This document shows, one piece after another, positions 34,999 through 43,658 of a stretch of DNA of 64,000 nucleotides. A model generated the notes under the pieces. The model searched no databases. It was given only the letters and a program-made list of their open reading frames with translations, and was not told the origin of the DNA. A program made the position numbers and the translations under genes. Origin of the DNA: Endozoicomonas gorgoniicola (GTDB taxonomy: Bacteria > Pseudomonadota > Gammaproteobacteria > Pseudomonadales > Endozoicomonadaceae); assembly GCF_025562715.2 (NCBI RefSeq), contig NZ_JAPFCC010000001.1, forward strand, positions 2,622,501 through 2,686,500, given 5' to 3'. The stretch's first letter is position 1. Each line of letters opens with the position of its first letter.

Positions 34999-35928
34999 AT
35001 GGGCAGAAGTTTGTTATTTCTGACTCTGGGGTTTTTATTAACTGTCAGCCATAAGACAGCTGCATCCGGCAGTTGCGGATTGTCGGGATTGTCGGTGCTG
35101 TGCAACGCTCAATACAGACAACCACCCGTGTTGAAAGTGCTGATTCACGAGTCGACCTTATCTACCCGCATACCGGTAGTGCTTTATCATGATGAAGCTC
35201 AAAACGCCATTATTGCTACAGAACTTTCTGCCTACCCGACCGTACTGAAAAACAGTTCCGGAGTGACAACTTATGGCTTATTCAGTTGTTTTGGCTCTTG
35301 TGTTCGCCCTGCAAGCGATGAACATCAAAGCGACTCCCGGAAAGAGAGTAATCTTGTTACATCTGTACCAGCAAGAACGTCTGGCAACTCTGGTTCAGGA
35401 GAGGGTGGTGAAGACAAACCGCCCTTTTCTGATTATGAAAAGAAAATAACTGACGATGATCCACAGGCTGGCGAGAAAAGAAAATATGTGGCACTGATTA
35501 GAAAGTTATTGCATGTAGCCAGTAAATTTCCCGTTATAGTCAGTAAAACCCTAACAGAGTACGACTTTATTCCAAACACTGCATTGATCAGCTGGGCTGA
35601 CAGCCTTGCATTAGCAACGCCCACAGGTCCCAGGTCTTTTTCATTTATAGAAGCCGAAGAATGTGATTATTATGATTGGATGAAGGTTCTTTCTGCCCTG
35701 TCCAACTATCATCAGGAAGACAAGTTTTTTGACCCGTTGTTGTTTATTAACTTTTTCATGCATAACGACAGCGATAACCGGCTAAGTCTGATAATCCAGT
35801 CAATCGATACATGTTCTGTCATAACTGAGCAACCCGATAAGACAGTCAACCACTCACAGGGTGATCCCGCTCATGACAATACTCCTGGAAAAATTCATCC
35901 AGCACCTGCCGGGCAAACTGACCAATAG
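34999..35928 (+). CDS. Secreted protein of unknown function, 3' end overlapping aspD
   Basis: The protein is 309 residues from an ATG at 34999 with TTGGAA seven bases upstream. Signal peptide LLFLTLGFLLTVSHKTAA, then a Cys-containing mature start (SGSCGLSGLSVLCN). Residues about 110-155 are disordered (SGNSGSGEGGEDK). No known motif is seen, apart from an acidic-aromatic CDYYDWMKVL. Its last 83 bp overlap the convergent aspartate decarboxylase gene, and the C-terminal 27 residues (polar, Pro/His/Gln-rich) look like read-through into antisense DNA. It may have lost its original stop on insertion. Confidence 0.55.
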   Translation: MGRSLLFLTLGFLLTVSHKTAASGSCGLSGLSVLCNAQYRQPPVLKVLIHESTLSTRIPVVLYHDEAQNAIIATELSAYPTVLKNSSGVTTYGLFSCFGSCVRPASDEHQSDSRKESNLVTSVPARTSGNSGSGEGGEDKPPFSDYEKKITDDDPQAGEKRKYVALIRKLLHVASKFPVIVSKTLTEYDFIPNTALISWADSLALATPTGPRSFSFIEAEECDYYDWMKVLSALSNYHQEDKFFDPLLFINFFMHNDSDNRLSLIIQSIDTCSVITEQPDKTVNHSQGDPAHDNTPGKIHPAPAGQTDQ

Positions 35929-37459
35929 CAGCATAATTAGCAATGGTCAGATTGGCGAGCGAAACCCGCACCGCAGGTACACGAACATCAAAACCAGCGG
36001 CAGGCAACAGTACAATACCGGTTTCATCAGCCAGCCGGAAAAGAAACTCGGCACAGCTGTGACGTCCCAGAAACCAGTCGGCAAAAGCCTGACCATGCAG
36101 GCGACTGGCCAGCAGTTCCAGATCCAGCAGTGTGTAATAACCCACATTGCATTCGGCCGGCTCCTCCGGTAAACCGATATTCTGGTAAAGGGTTTGATAA
36201 CGGGAACGAATCAGCCGCTTGGCACCGCGTTGATAGTGGCCTTCACTGTCAATCAGGCTGCTCAGGGCAAACAGTGTCATCTGCAATTGCTGTGGTGCCG
36301 ACAGCCCTGCACTGTGGTGCAAAGCCACCGAACGGCTGTCCGCCACCAGTCGCTCAAGGAACGACAGTTTCTCCGGTTCAGATGATATGGAAGCGTAGCG
36401 GGCGTTTACTCCCTCATTGACTCCATTGCCGCCCTGATCCTGCAACAGCTGGTCATAAACATTGTTTTCATACAGGGCAATAACCCCCAGTCGCCAGCCT
36501 GTTGCCCCAAAGAACTTGGAAAAAGAGTAAACACAGAGGGTATTGCGGGGACAAGTGGCAAACAACGATACAAAACTGTCTGCAAAAGTTGCATAAACAT
36601 CATCCGTCACCACCAGCAAGTCCTGCCGCTCAGTCTGGATCAGGTGTGTGAGTGTCTGAAGTGATGACTGACTCAGGGCAACAGAGGGTGGATTGCTGGG
36701 ATTGACCAGACAGAGCAGCTTAATATCAGGATCCTTCAGTTTACTGAGTTCATCAAGCGACAACTGCCAGCTATTTTCTTCATCTGCTTCCAGCTCAACT
36801 ATATGCAGCTGGTAATCAGCCAGTTCAGGAATTTCCAGATACGGTGTAAAAATTGGTGTCAGAAGTGCTACTTTATCACCCACTGACAACAGGCCGTTGG
36901 CATGCATTGACTGAAAAATATAACTCATGGCGGCAGTACCGCCTTCGGTCGCAAACAAGTGAAAATCATCGACGGTTTTTAACCCGTCGCACAACTCCTG
37001 TCGTAGGTAAGCTTTCACTACCGGTTCAAAGCATTGCAGCATCGACATTGGCTGCGGGTAATAACAACCCAGTGACGCATTGACCATCTCAGCCAGCAGT
37101 TTCTCAGGCAATATCCCCAGCTGATCTTTAACCAGTGACAGTGCCGCCTGAATAAAGCGCATGCCTGCTGCGTCTTCATGATTGTGCCGAAACACCTCAA
37201 AACGCTGCAACATGCCATCCGTTTCCGGCAACCCCCCGAAGCCGCTGTTCAGGTAGGAGTATGACCGCTCCGCTTCCTGCAGAGCAAATTCTCCCAGTTG
37301 CAGAAAAGCCCGCCTAGGCGCAATCGCAAGAAAATTGGGGTTGCCCCGCCCGGCATTCAGCATCATGCGGTCGGCATGGGAGGAGGCTATCGCAAGCAGC
37401 TGATCCTTGAATTCAAAAGGACTGATTGACTTACTGTCATTGTCGTTTAAAGCAGGCAT
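35846..37459 (-). CDS. aspD: Bifunctional aspartate aminotransferase / aspartate 4-decarboxylase
   Basis: This fold-type I PLP enzyme converts aspartate to alanine and CO2. At 537 residues with MLNAGRGNPNFLAIAPRRAF near the N-terminus, it matches the large dodecameric L-aspartate beta-decarboxylase family rather than ordinary aminotransferases (about 400). The PLP lysine is K315 in VYSFSKFFGATGWRLG. Other sites are EGGTAAMSYIF and CLVNPSNPPSV. In other bacteria it often pairs with an AspT antiporter to generate proton-motive force. No aspT is beside it here. Confidence 0.9.
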   Translation of the reverse strand: MPALNDNDSKSISPFEFKDQLLAIASSHADRMMLNAGRGNPNFLAIAPRRAFLQLGEFALQEAERSYSYLNSGFGGLPETDGMLQRFEVFRHNHEDAAGMRFIQAALSLVKDQLGILPEKLLAEMVNASLGCYYPQPMSMLQCFEPVVKAYLRQELCDGLKTVDDFHLFATEGGTAAMSYIFQSMHANGLLSVGDKVALLTPIFTPYLEIPELADYQLHIVELEADEENSWQLSLDELSKLKDPDIKLLCLVNPSNPPSVALSQSSLQTLTHLIQTERQDLLVVTDDVYATFADSFVSLFATCPRNTLCVYSFSKFFGATGWRLGVIALYENNVYDQLLQDQGGNGVNEGVNARYASISSEPEKLSFLERLVADSRSVALHHSAGLSAPQQLQMTLFALSSLIDSEGHYQRGAKRLIRSRYQTLYQNIGLPEEPAECNVGYYTLLDLELLASRLHGQAFADWFLGRHSCAEFLFRLADETGIVLLPAAGFDVRVPAVRVSLANLTIANYAAIGQFARQVLDEFFQEYCHERDHPVSG

Positions 37460-37497
37460 CCTAAAAAAACCTGTTGGTGAATCCTGACCATCTTCAA

Positions 37498-37521
37498 CCC
37501 TGTTATATTACTTTTACAGGG
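37498..37521. repeat. Short inverted repeat between aspD and the LVIVD gene
   Basis: CCCTGT and ACAGGG are spaced by 12 AT-rich bases just upstream of aspD and downstream of the LVIVD gene. Possible weak terminator for the latter. Confidence 0.4.
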
Positions 37522-37533
37522 TGAATCAAGTAT

Positions 37534-38913
37534 TCAAAAACTCAGGTTAACTAATGAAAGTGCAAACAGAATAGCCGGCATCAGAATAGCCTTGCTCTGA
37601 ACACTCGTACTTGCATCAGAACTGTCGTCAGAGAAGTCATCATATTGATACAATGTAACCTGTTCTTTGCTATCCATAGTAGCCAACATGGGCTTAACCG
37701 GATTAAATGCGACATTGGTATACCATTTGTCGTCCAGTCTGTTGACCTCGGTAGGTAATTTTGGGTTAGTCACATTCAAAAGAACGACGGATGACGTAAT
37801 CTCAACTTTTGCTTCAGTTAATTCAGAAGCGACTGCAGCGATAAGTTTTCGATCCGGGCTTATGTCAAAAGTAGAGACTACAACACCTGAATCTGCGTAT
37901 GAATCAAATAACAATTGTGGCGAAGCAGGCTGCTCAAGATCATAAATCAGCATAACCTTTTCATCCGATGATGAAAAATCATAACCTTGTATCGCCAGCC
38001 ATTTAAAGCCAGTGTCGAGCAAAAAGCCGTTTATTAACTGTTGAGTAGAGTTTGAATAGACAGTGTGGGCTACTTCAGAAGGAACCTCCAGATCTGTCAG
38101 GTTGTAAATCTTGAATTGACCTGTTACTCCAAGCATTACACCCCACTTCTGGTCTTCAGACAGAGCAATGGAGTTTATGGGCATGCTTGTATTCGTTTGA
38201 GAGACTCTCTGAGGCCTGTCAACTTGTGTCAGATCATATATATATAGCGCACCCTGTTTACTTCCTACTGCCATATAACGACCGTCTTTGCTGATTGCAA
38301 ATGAAGACGGTATGACCTGCGGAGCCTGAAGAGTTGCCAGTAAACGCGGGGCTGCCGTATGATTGCCTGGATTTTCAATACGAAGATGACCTTTGAAATC
38401 AACACTAGTCAATGTCTGTCCATCTGCGCTGTATTGCTTGTTTTTAGAAAAATACTTAACGGTATAATTGCCCACCAACACAGGATTAGCTGAATCTGAG
38501 ACATCAAACACCGAGTACTTGTATCCATCAATCAAAATTTCATTCCCATCTGCACCTCCCTTGTGGAATAAGCTGGTCCCAACTGTCAATAGACGACCAT
38601 CGTTTGAAAATAATAAAGTTTTAGCTACAACATCATGCCCCTCCGTTTGCTCATTACTTGGGAACTTGATTACTCCCTTTTTTAATACTTTAAGTGACTC
38701 TCGATCATCAGCGGATACAGAAGTAGGGTTAGCAGATACAGTAGTCGAAGTAGGGTTAGCAGATACAGTAGTCGAAGTAGTGTTAGCAGGTACAGTAGTC
38801 GAAGTAGTGTTAGCAGGTACAGTAGTCGAAGTAGGTTGTACGGTAGTCGAAGCAGCTCGGCCAATGGATGCCATAAAAATTAAGAGAATGAAACCGAAAA
38901 CAGCGTGATACAT
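37534..38913 (-). CDS. Secreted LVIVD-repeat (beta-propeller-like) protein with Thr-rich tandem repeats
   Basis: This 459-residue protein has a signal peptide (VFGFILLIFMASIGRA), then about five 9-residue repeats of the type TSTTVPANT (residues 22-65), a mucin-like spacer. The rest is built from LVIVD-type units such as YSVFDVSDSANPVLVGNY, IYDLTQVDRPQRVSQ, IYNLTDLEVPSEV and LLNVTNPKLPTEV. These form a beta-propeller in bacterial and archaeal surface proteins. The C-terminus ends in a hydrophobic run (ILMPAILFALSLVNLSF) without a basic tail, which could anchor it. The likely place is the cell surface; the ligand is unknown. Confidence 0.75.
   Translation of the reverse strand: MYHAVFGFILLIFMASIGRAASTTVQPTSTTVPANTTSTTVPANTTSTTVSANPTSTTVSANPTSVSADDRESLKVLKKGVIKFPSNEQTEGHDVVAKTLLFSNDGRLLTVGTSLFHKGGADGNEILIDGYKYSVFDVSDSANPVLVGNYTVKYFSKNKQYSADGQTLTSVDFKGHLRIENPGNHTAAPRLLATLQAPQVIPSSFAISKDGRYMAVGSKQGALYIYDLTQVDRPQRVSQTNTSMPINSIALSEDQKWGVMLGVTGQFKIYNLTDLEVPSEVAHTVYSNSTQQLINGFLLDTGFKWLAIQGYDFSSSDEKVMLIYDLEQPASPQLLFDSYADSGVVVSTFDISPDRKLIAAVASELTEAKVEITSSVVLLNVTNPKLPTEVNRLDDKWYTNVAFNPVKPMLATMDSKEQVTLYQYDDFSDDSSDASTSVQSKAILMPAILFALSLVNLSF
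38729..38850. repeat. 27-bp tandem repeat inside the LVIVD gene
   Basis: About 4.5 near-identical 27-bp units (around gtagtcgaagtag-gttagcag) encode the STTV-AN-T repeats. Copies differ mainly at single bases, so copy number may vary between strains. Confidence 0.9.
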
Positions 38914-39086
38914 AAGCGCACTCCAAGGATAAAATCCAAATAGCTTATATCAGGAATAAAAAGCAACGTTTTGTTTCACATACGGAATGGAAAGCAGCAT
39001 TTGTCATGCTTATGTGAGTATTCAGATGCGCTTAAAAGTTTAGCACCTTCTTCTGGTGAAACTGAGTTTTATGGAGTGTTAAATAC

Positions 39087-39121
39087 AAAAATGCCGAAAG
39101 CTTTGCAGCCTCCGGCATTTT
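39087..39121 (-). terminator. Terminator of the nqr operon
   Basis: AAAATGCCG (39087-39095) pairs with CGGCATTTT (39113-39121), with further pairing inside. Read on the minus strand it ends in a T-rich run 30 bp after nqrF. Confidence 0.75.
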
Positions 39122-39151
39122 ATAAACATCTTCTGTCGTTAGACAGGTGGA

Positions 39152-40381
39152 TTAACCACCAAAGTCGTCCAGCATAATGTTTTCAGGCTCAACGCCCTGA
39201 TCTTCCAGCATCTTGATGACTGCCTGGTTCATCATGGGTGGTCCACACATGTAGAATTCGCAGTCTTCAGGTGCTTCATGCTTGCTCAGGTAGTTGTCCA
39301 GCAATACCTGGTGAATGAAGCCGGTGTAGCCAGTCCAGTTGTCCTCTGGCAGAGGATCGGACAGGGCCAGATGCCAGGTGAAGTTTTCGTTTTCTTCCGC
39401 CAGCTTGTCGAACTCTTCTACATAGAAGGCTTCACGCAGGGAGCGAGCACCGTACCAGAAGGAGATCTTACGCTTGGAAGACAGACGCTTCAGCTGATCA
39501 AAGATGTGAGAACGCATGGGTGCCATACCCGCACCGCCGCCAACAAATACCATTTCGGCGTCGGTGTCCTTGGCAAAGAACTCACCGAATGGTCCGTATA
39601 CGGTCATCTTGTCGCCAGCTTTCAGGTTAAAGACGTAAGAAGACATCTTACCCGGAGGCAGCTGATCCTGACCCGGAGGTGGAGAAGCGATACGGATGTT
39701 GAACTTCAACAGACCCTTCTCTTCCGGATAGTTCGCCATGGAGTATGCACGGATAGTGGTCTCATCCACTTTAGACACATACTTCCACTGGTCAAACTTG
39801 TCCCAGTCGCCACGGTACTCTTCCTGAATTTCGAAGTTTTTGTAGTGAACTTCGTGGGGAGGACATTCCAGCTGAACGTAACCACCAGCACGGAAGTTTA
39901 CGTCTTCGCCTTCTGGCAGTTTCAGAACCAGTTCTTTAATGAAAGTCGCCTGGTTGTCGTTGGAAACAACCTCGCACTCCCACTTCTTAACGCCGAACAG
40001 TTCTTCTTCCACCTCGATCTTCATGTCCTGCTTTACAGCCACCTGACAGGCCAGACGATAACCTTCTTTCTCTTCACGCTTGGTGAAGTGAGCGCGTTCG
40101 GTGGGCAGCATTTCACCACCACCGTCCAGCACCTTACAGGTACACTGCGCACAGGTACCGCCACCACCACAGGCGGAAGGCAGGAATACGCCGGAACCGG
40201 CAAGAGTGGTCAGCAGCTTGCCACCGGCAGGGGTTGTTACCGCCTTTTCCGGGTCTTCGTTGATGTCGATGGTGACATCACCGGTGCTGACCAGTTTGGA
40301 GCGAGCCGCCAGAATTATCGCAACGAGCGTCAGCACGATCACGGTAAAAATGGCTACGCCATAAATAATGTTTAAGTCCAT
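39152..40381 (-). CDS. nqrF: Na+-translocating NADH:quinone reductase subunit F
   Basis: The NADH-oxidising subunit, 409 residues. One N-terminal membrane helix (IIYGVAIFTVIVLTLVAIIL) is followed by a ferredoxin domain with the 2Fe-2S ligands C71, C77, C80 and C112. An FAD/NAD reductase module follows, with RAYSMANYPEE (FAD) and GGGAGMAPMRSHIF (NADH). Electrons pass from NADH to FAD, to the 2Fe-2S centre, then into the membrane subunits. Last gene of nqrABCDEF, before a terminator; apbE and nqrM are not adjacent. Confidence 0.97.
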   Translation of the reverse strand: MDLNIIYGVAIFTVIVLTLVAIILAARSKLVSTGDVTIDINEDPEKAVTTPAGGKLLTTLAGSGVFLPSACGGGGTCAQCTCKVLDGGGEMLPTERAHFTKREEKEGYRLACQVAVKQDMKIEVEEELFGVKKWECEVVSNDNQATFIKELVLKLPEGEDVNFRAGGYVQLECPPHEVHYKNFEIQEEYRGDWDKFDQWKYVSKVDETTIRAYSMANYPEEKGLLKFNIRIASPPPGQDQLPPGKMSSYVFNLKAGDKMTVYGPFGEFFAKDTDAEMVFVGGGAGMAPMRSHIFDQLKRLSSKRKISFWYGARSLREAFYVEEFDKLAEENENFTWHLALSDPLPEDNWTGYTGFIHQVLLDNYLSKHEAPEDCEFYMCGPPMMNQAVIKMLEDQGVEPENIMLDDFGG

Positions 40382-40397
40382 AACTTACGCGATCCTC

Positions 40398-40994
40398 TTA
40401 CAGCTGGATGCCAGAGAAGGACAGGAAGCCCAGAGACATCAGACCCACAGTAATGAAGGTAATGCCCAGACCACGCAGCCCCGCAGGTACGTCGCTGTAC
40501 TTCAGCTTTTCGCGGATACCTGCCAGCGCAGCGATAGCCAGCGCCCAGCCCACACCAGAACCCAGACCAAATACCACAGATTCAGCCAGGTCATACTCAC
40601 GCTGTACCATGAACAGGGAAGCACCCATGATTGCGCAGTTTACGGTGATCAGCGGCAGGAACACGCCCAGGGCGTTGTACAAAGCCGGTACATATTTATC
40701 CAGAAACATTTCCAGAATCTGTACCAGGGCCGCGATAACACCGATGTAGGTGATCAGGCCCAGGAAGCTCAGGTCAACACCGGCCACCAGCGCGCCGTCA
40801 CGCAGAACATGCTGGTAGATCAGGTTGTTGATCGGCACGGTAATAGTCAGTACAGCGATGACCGCCACACCCAGACCCACAGAGGTCTTGACCTGCTTGG
40901 ACACCGCCAGGAAGGTACACATACCCAGAAAGAAAGCCAGCGCCATGTTTTCCACGAACACTGCTTTCACAAAAAGTGAGATTAAATGTTCCAC
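40398..40994 (-). CDS. nqrE: Na+-translocating NADH:quinone reductase subunit E
   Basis: A 198-residue membrane subunit with six helices, homologous to NqrD and RnfA. It starts at GTG 40994 (MEHLISLFVKAVFVENMALA). Cysteines in MCTFLAV and VNCAIMGAS correspond to the conserved iron-site cysteines that, with NqrD, hold a membrane-embedded Fe centre. It follows nqrD by three bases and precedes nqrF by 16. Confidence 0.96.
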   Translation of the reverse strand: MEHLISLFVKAVFVENMALAFFLGMCTFLAVSKQVKTSVGLGVAVIAVLTITVPINNLIYQHVLRDGALVAGVDLSFLGLITYIGVIAALVQILEMFLDKYVPALYNALGVFLPLITVNCAIMGASLFMVQREYDLAESVVFGLGSGVGWALAIAALAGIREKLKYSDVPAGLRGLGITFITVGLMSLGFLSFSGIQL

Positions 40995-40997
40995 GGT

Positions 40998-41663
40998 TTA
41001 GTGCGCCTCGCTGAACTTGGAGTTAGGAGCCATCTTGAACTCAGGCTCTTCAACCTGCCTGGCATCAAAAGTACGGATCGCCCAGATCAGCAGACCGATC
41101 AGGAAGAACGCACTGGGTGCCAGCAGCATCAGGCCGTTGGGTACGTACCAGCCACCGTTGTTGACGGTCTGCATGATTTCAACACCAAACAGGTTGCCTG
41201 CACCGAACAGCTCACGGAAGAATGCCACGATCAGCAGCACCGCACCGTAACCCAGGCCATTACCAATACCATCCAGGGCGGACAGCTGCGGACCGTTCTT
41301 CATGGCGAAGGCTTCCGCACGTCCCATAACGATACAGTTGGTGATGATCAGGCCTACAAATACCGACAGCTGCTTGGAGATGTCGTAGGCGTAAGCTTTC
41401 AGTATCTGATCGACCACAATAACCAGCGAAGCAATAACGGTCATCTGACAGATGATTCGAATGCTGTTGGGAATGTGGTTACGAATCAGGGATACCACAA
41501 AGTTGGAGCCAGTGGTTACAGCGATTACTGCAATCGCCATCACCAGACTCACCTGCATGCTGGTGGTCACCGCCAGCGCAGAACAGATACCCAGGATCTG
41601 CAGCGTGATCGGGTTATTTTTTACGACCGGTTCCAGCAGGATGTCTTTAGCTTTCTCAGCCAT
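40998..41663 (-). CDS. nqrD: Na+-translocating NADH:quinone reductase subunit D
   Basis: A 221-residue six-helix subunit paralogous to NqrE. It opens AKDILLEPVVKNNPITLQIL; the conserved cysteines lie in LGICSALAVT and ITNCIVMGRAEAFA. It forms the Fe-binding pair with NqrE in the membrane core. Its start overlaps the nqrC stop by one base, indicating translational coupling. Confidence 0.96.
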   Translation of the reverse strand: MAEKAKDILLEPVVKNNPITLQILGICSALAVTTSMQVSLVMAIAVIAVTTGSNFVVSLIRNHIPNSIRIICQMTVIASLVIVVDQILKAYAYDISKQLSVFVGLIITNCIVMGRAEAFAMKNGPQLSALDGIGNGLGYGAVLLIVAFFRELFGAGNLFGVEIMQTVNNGGWYVPNGLMLLAPSAFFLIGLLIWAIRTFDARQVEEPEFKMAPNSKFSEAH

Positions 41664-42457
41664 TATGCCTCTCCCGCTTTCAGGTTAGTCAGGAATGGTT
41701 TGAAGCCCTGATCCCCCATCCAGAACTGGAGCAGGTTGGACACACCATTCGAAGTCAGGGTAGCACCTGCCAGACCATCGATCTGCTCAGAAGCACCCGG
41801 ATTGGAAGGATCAACGGCACCCTTGATCACGTGCAGAGCCACGTCACCTTTGGTGTCGTATACCTTCTTGCCAGGCCAGCGACCTTTCCAGATCGGGTTA
41901 TCGACTTCGCCACCCAGTCCCGGTGTTTCCTTCTGATCGTAGAAACCAAAACCTACGACAGTGTCCAGGTCGTTGATGTCCAGAGCCAGGAAGCCGTACA
42001 TGGTAGACCACAGACCATAGCCGTGTACTGGCAGCATGATGCTTTCCGTTTTACCGTCTTTTTCAATCAGGTAAACCTTGGCAACATTAGCCTGACGAAT
42101 AATTCCGGCAATATCCTGAGCACCTTTCAGGGCACGGGACTCAGCAGGCTCTTTAGCCGCTGTACGCTGATCGTAAGCAGCAATTTCTTCCTCGGAAGCC
42201 TGCACATACTTACCGGTTTTCAGGTCAACCAGTGCTGGTTTAACCTGTGCGTACAGTTTTTGCACTTCTGCGGCATCCAGTGCTTTGGCGTTTTGCGCCA
42301 GGCCGGAAATACTCAGAATATTACGCTGTACGTCCAGAACCACGTTGTGATCCTGAATCGGCTTCAGCGACACCGCTGCAAATGACACCACGATGGAACA
42401 TGCCAGAGACAGCAGAACGGTGACCAGCAGGGTCTTTTTAGTAGAATCGTTACCCAT
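41663..42457 (-). CDS. nqrC: Na+-translocating NADH:quinone reductase subunit C
   Basis: A 264-residue subunit with an N-terminal membrane helix (LLVTVLLSLACSIVVSFAAV) and a periplasmic FMN domain. The covalent flavinylation motif is DGLAGATLTS, with the acceptor T233. Ala replaces the usual Ser of SGAT, which the family tolerates. ApbE flavin transferase is needed but not present in this window. Confidence 0.96.
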   Translation of the reverse strand: MGNDSTKKTLLVTVLLSLACSIVVSFAAVSLKPIQDHNVVLDVQRNILSISGLAQNAKALDAAEVQKLYAQVKPALVDLKTGKYVQASEEEIAAYDQRTAAKEPAESRALKGAQDIAGIIRQANVAKVYLIEKDGKTESIMLPVHGYGLWSTMYGFLALDINDLDTVVGFGFYDQKETPGLGGEVDNPIWKGRWPGKKVYDTKGDVALHVIKGAVDPSNPGASEQIDGLAGATLTSNGVSNLLQFWMGDQGFKPFLTNLKAGEA

Positions 42458-43653
42458 CAGGCACGAGCCTCCCTACGCTTGATGTTGGCTTCAACCACAA
42501 AGTGGTCAATCAGCGGCGCAAACAGGTTGGCGAACAGGATAGCCAGCATCATACCTTCCGGATAAGCCGGGTTAACAGTACGAATCAGGATCACCATGAC
42601 ACCGATCAGGGCGCCGTAGAACCAGCGGCCCGTGTTAGTCATTGACGCGGAAACCGGGTCAGTGGTCATGAAAATCAGACCAAAGGCAAAGCCACCCAGT
42701 ACCAGGTGCCAGTACCATGGCAGAGCAAACATGGCGTTGGTATCGGAACCGACCAGGTTGAACAGGGTCGCAGTGGCGATCATGCCCAGCATGGTGCCAG
42801 CCACAATTCTCCAGGAAGCGATGCCGGTGAACAGCAGAACCGCGCCACCCATGAAGATCGCCAGAGTAGAGGTTTCACCCATAGAACCCTGCATGGTACC
42901 GATGAATGCCTGAGTCCAGGTCATCGTATGGGACAGGGCATCCACACCACCCTGCTGGGCAATGCTCAGAGCCGTCGCACCGGAGAAACCGTCAACAGCG
43001 GTCCATACCAGGTCGCCGGAAATCTGTGCCGGGTAAGCAAAGAACAGGAACGCACGACCTGTCAGGGCCGGGTTCAGGAAGTTCTTGCCAGTACCACCGA
43101 ATACTTCCTTACCGATGACGACACCGAAGGAGATACCCAGGGCTACCTGCCACAGAGGAATCGTCGGTGGAACGATCAGGGCAAACAGGATAGAAGTAAC
43201 AAAGAAACCTTCGTTCACTTCGTGCTTACGGGTAATGGCGAACAGGATCTCCCAGAATACACCCGCCGCAAAGGTGACGATGTAAACCGGCAGGAAGTGC
43301 GCAGCACCGTAGATCATGTTATCCCACAGGCTTGCCGGGTTGTGACCCGCCAGCAGGTTGATGATCCAGCCATGCCAGTCAGACGGCGCAGCCAGACCAC
43401 CGGCAATCGCGGTGTTTGCCTGGTAACCGATGTTCCACATACCAAAGAACATGGCCGGGAACGCACAGAACCAGACGATACCCATCATACGCTTCAGGTC
43501 AACCGCGTCGCGTACGTGGGAGGTGTTGTGGGTTTTGTTTGGAACGGAATAAAACAGAGAGTCTGCCGCTTCAAACAGTGCGTAAAACTTCTCGTACTGA
43601 CCACCTTTGGTAAAGTGGGGCTCGAGAGAGTCAAGGATTTTTCTAAGTGCCAT
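42457..43653 (-). CDS. nqrB: Na+-translocating NADH:quinone reductase subunit B
   Basis: A 398-residue subunit with about ten helices that carries riboflavin and covalent FMN and forms the sodium path. The flavin acceptor is T227 in VDGFSGATALS, an ApbE motif. Other family stretches are NIGYQANTAIAGG near the N-terminus and LIFMTTDPVSASMTNTGRW near 330. It overlaps nqrC by one base and follows nqrA closely. Confidence 0.97.
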   Translation of the reverse strand: MALRKILDSLEPHFTKGGQYEKFYALFEAADSLFYSVPNKTHNTSHVRDAVDLKRMMGIVWFCAFPAMFFGMWNIGYQANTAIAGGLAAPSDWHGWIINLLAGHNPASLWDNMIYGAAHFLPVYIVTFAAGVFWEILFAITRKHEVNEGFFVTSILFALIVPPTIPLWQVALGISFGVVIGKEVFGGTGKNFLNPALTGRAFLFFAYPAQISGDLVWTAVDGFSGATALSIAQQGGVDALSHTMTWTQAFIGTMQGSMGETSTLAIFMGGAVLLFTGIASWRIVAGTMLGMIATATLFNLVGSDTNAMFALPWYWHLVLGGFAFGLIFMTTDPVSASMTNTGRWFYGALIGVMVILIRTVNPAYPEGMMLAILFANLFAPLIDHFVVEANIKRREARA

Positions 43654-43658
43654 GACGA

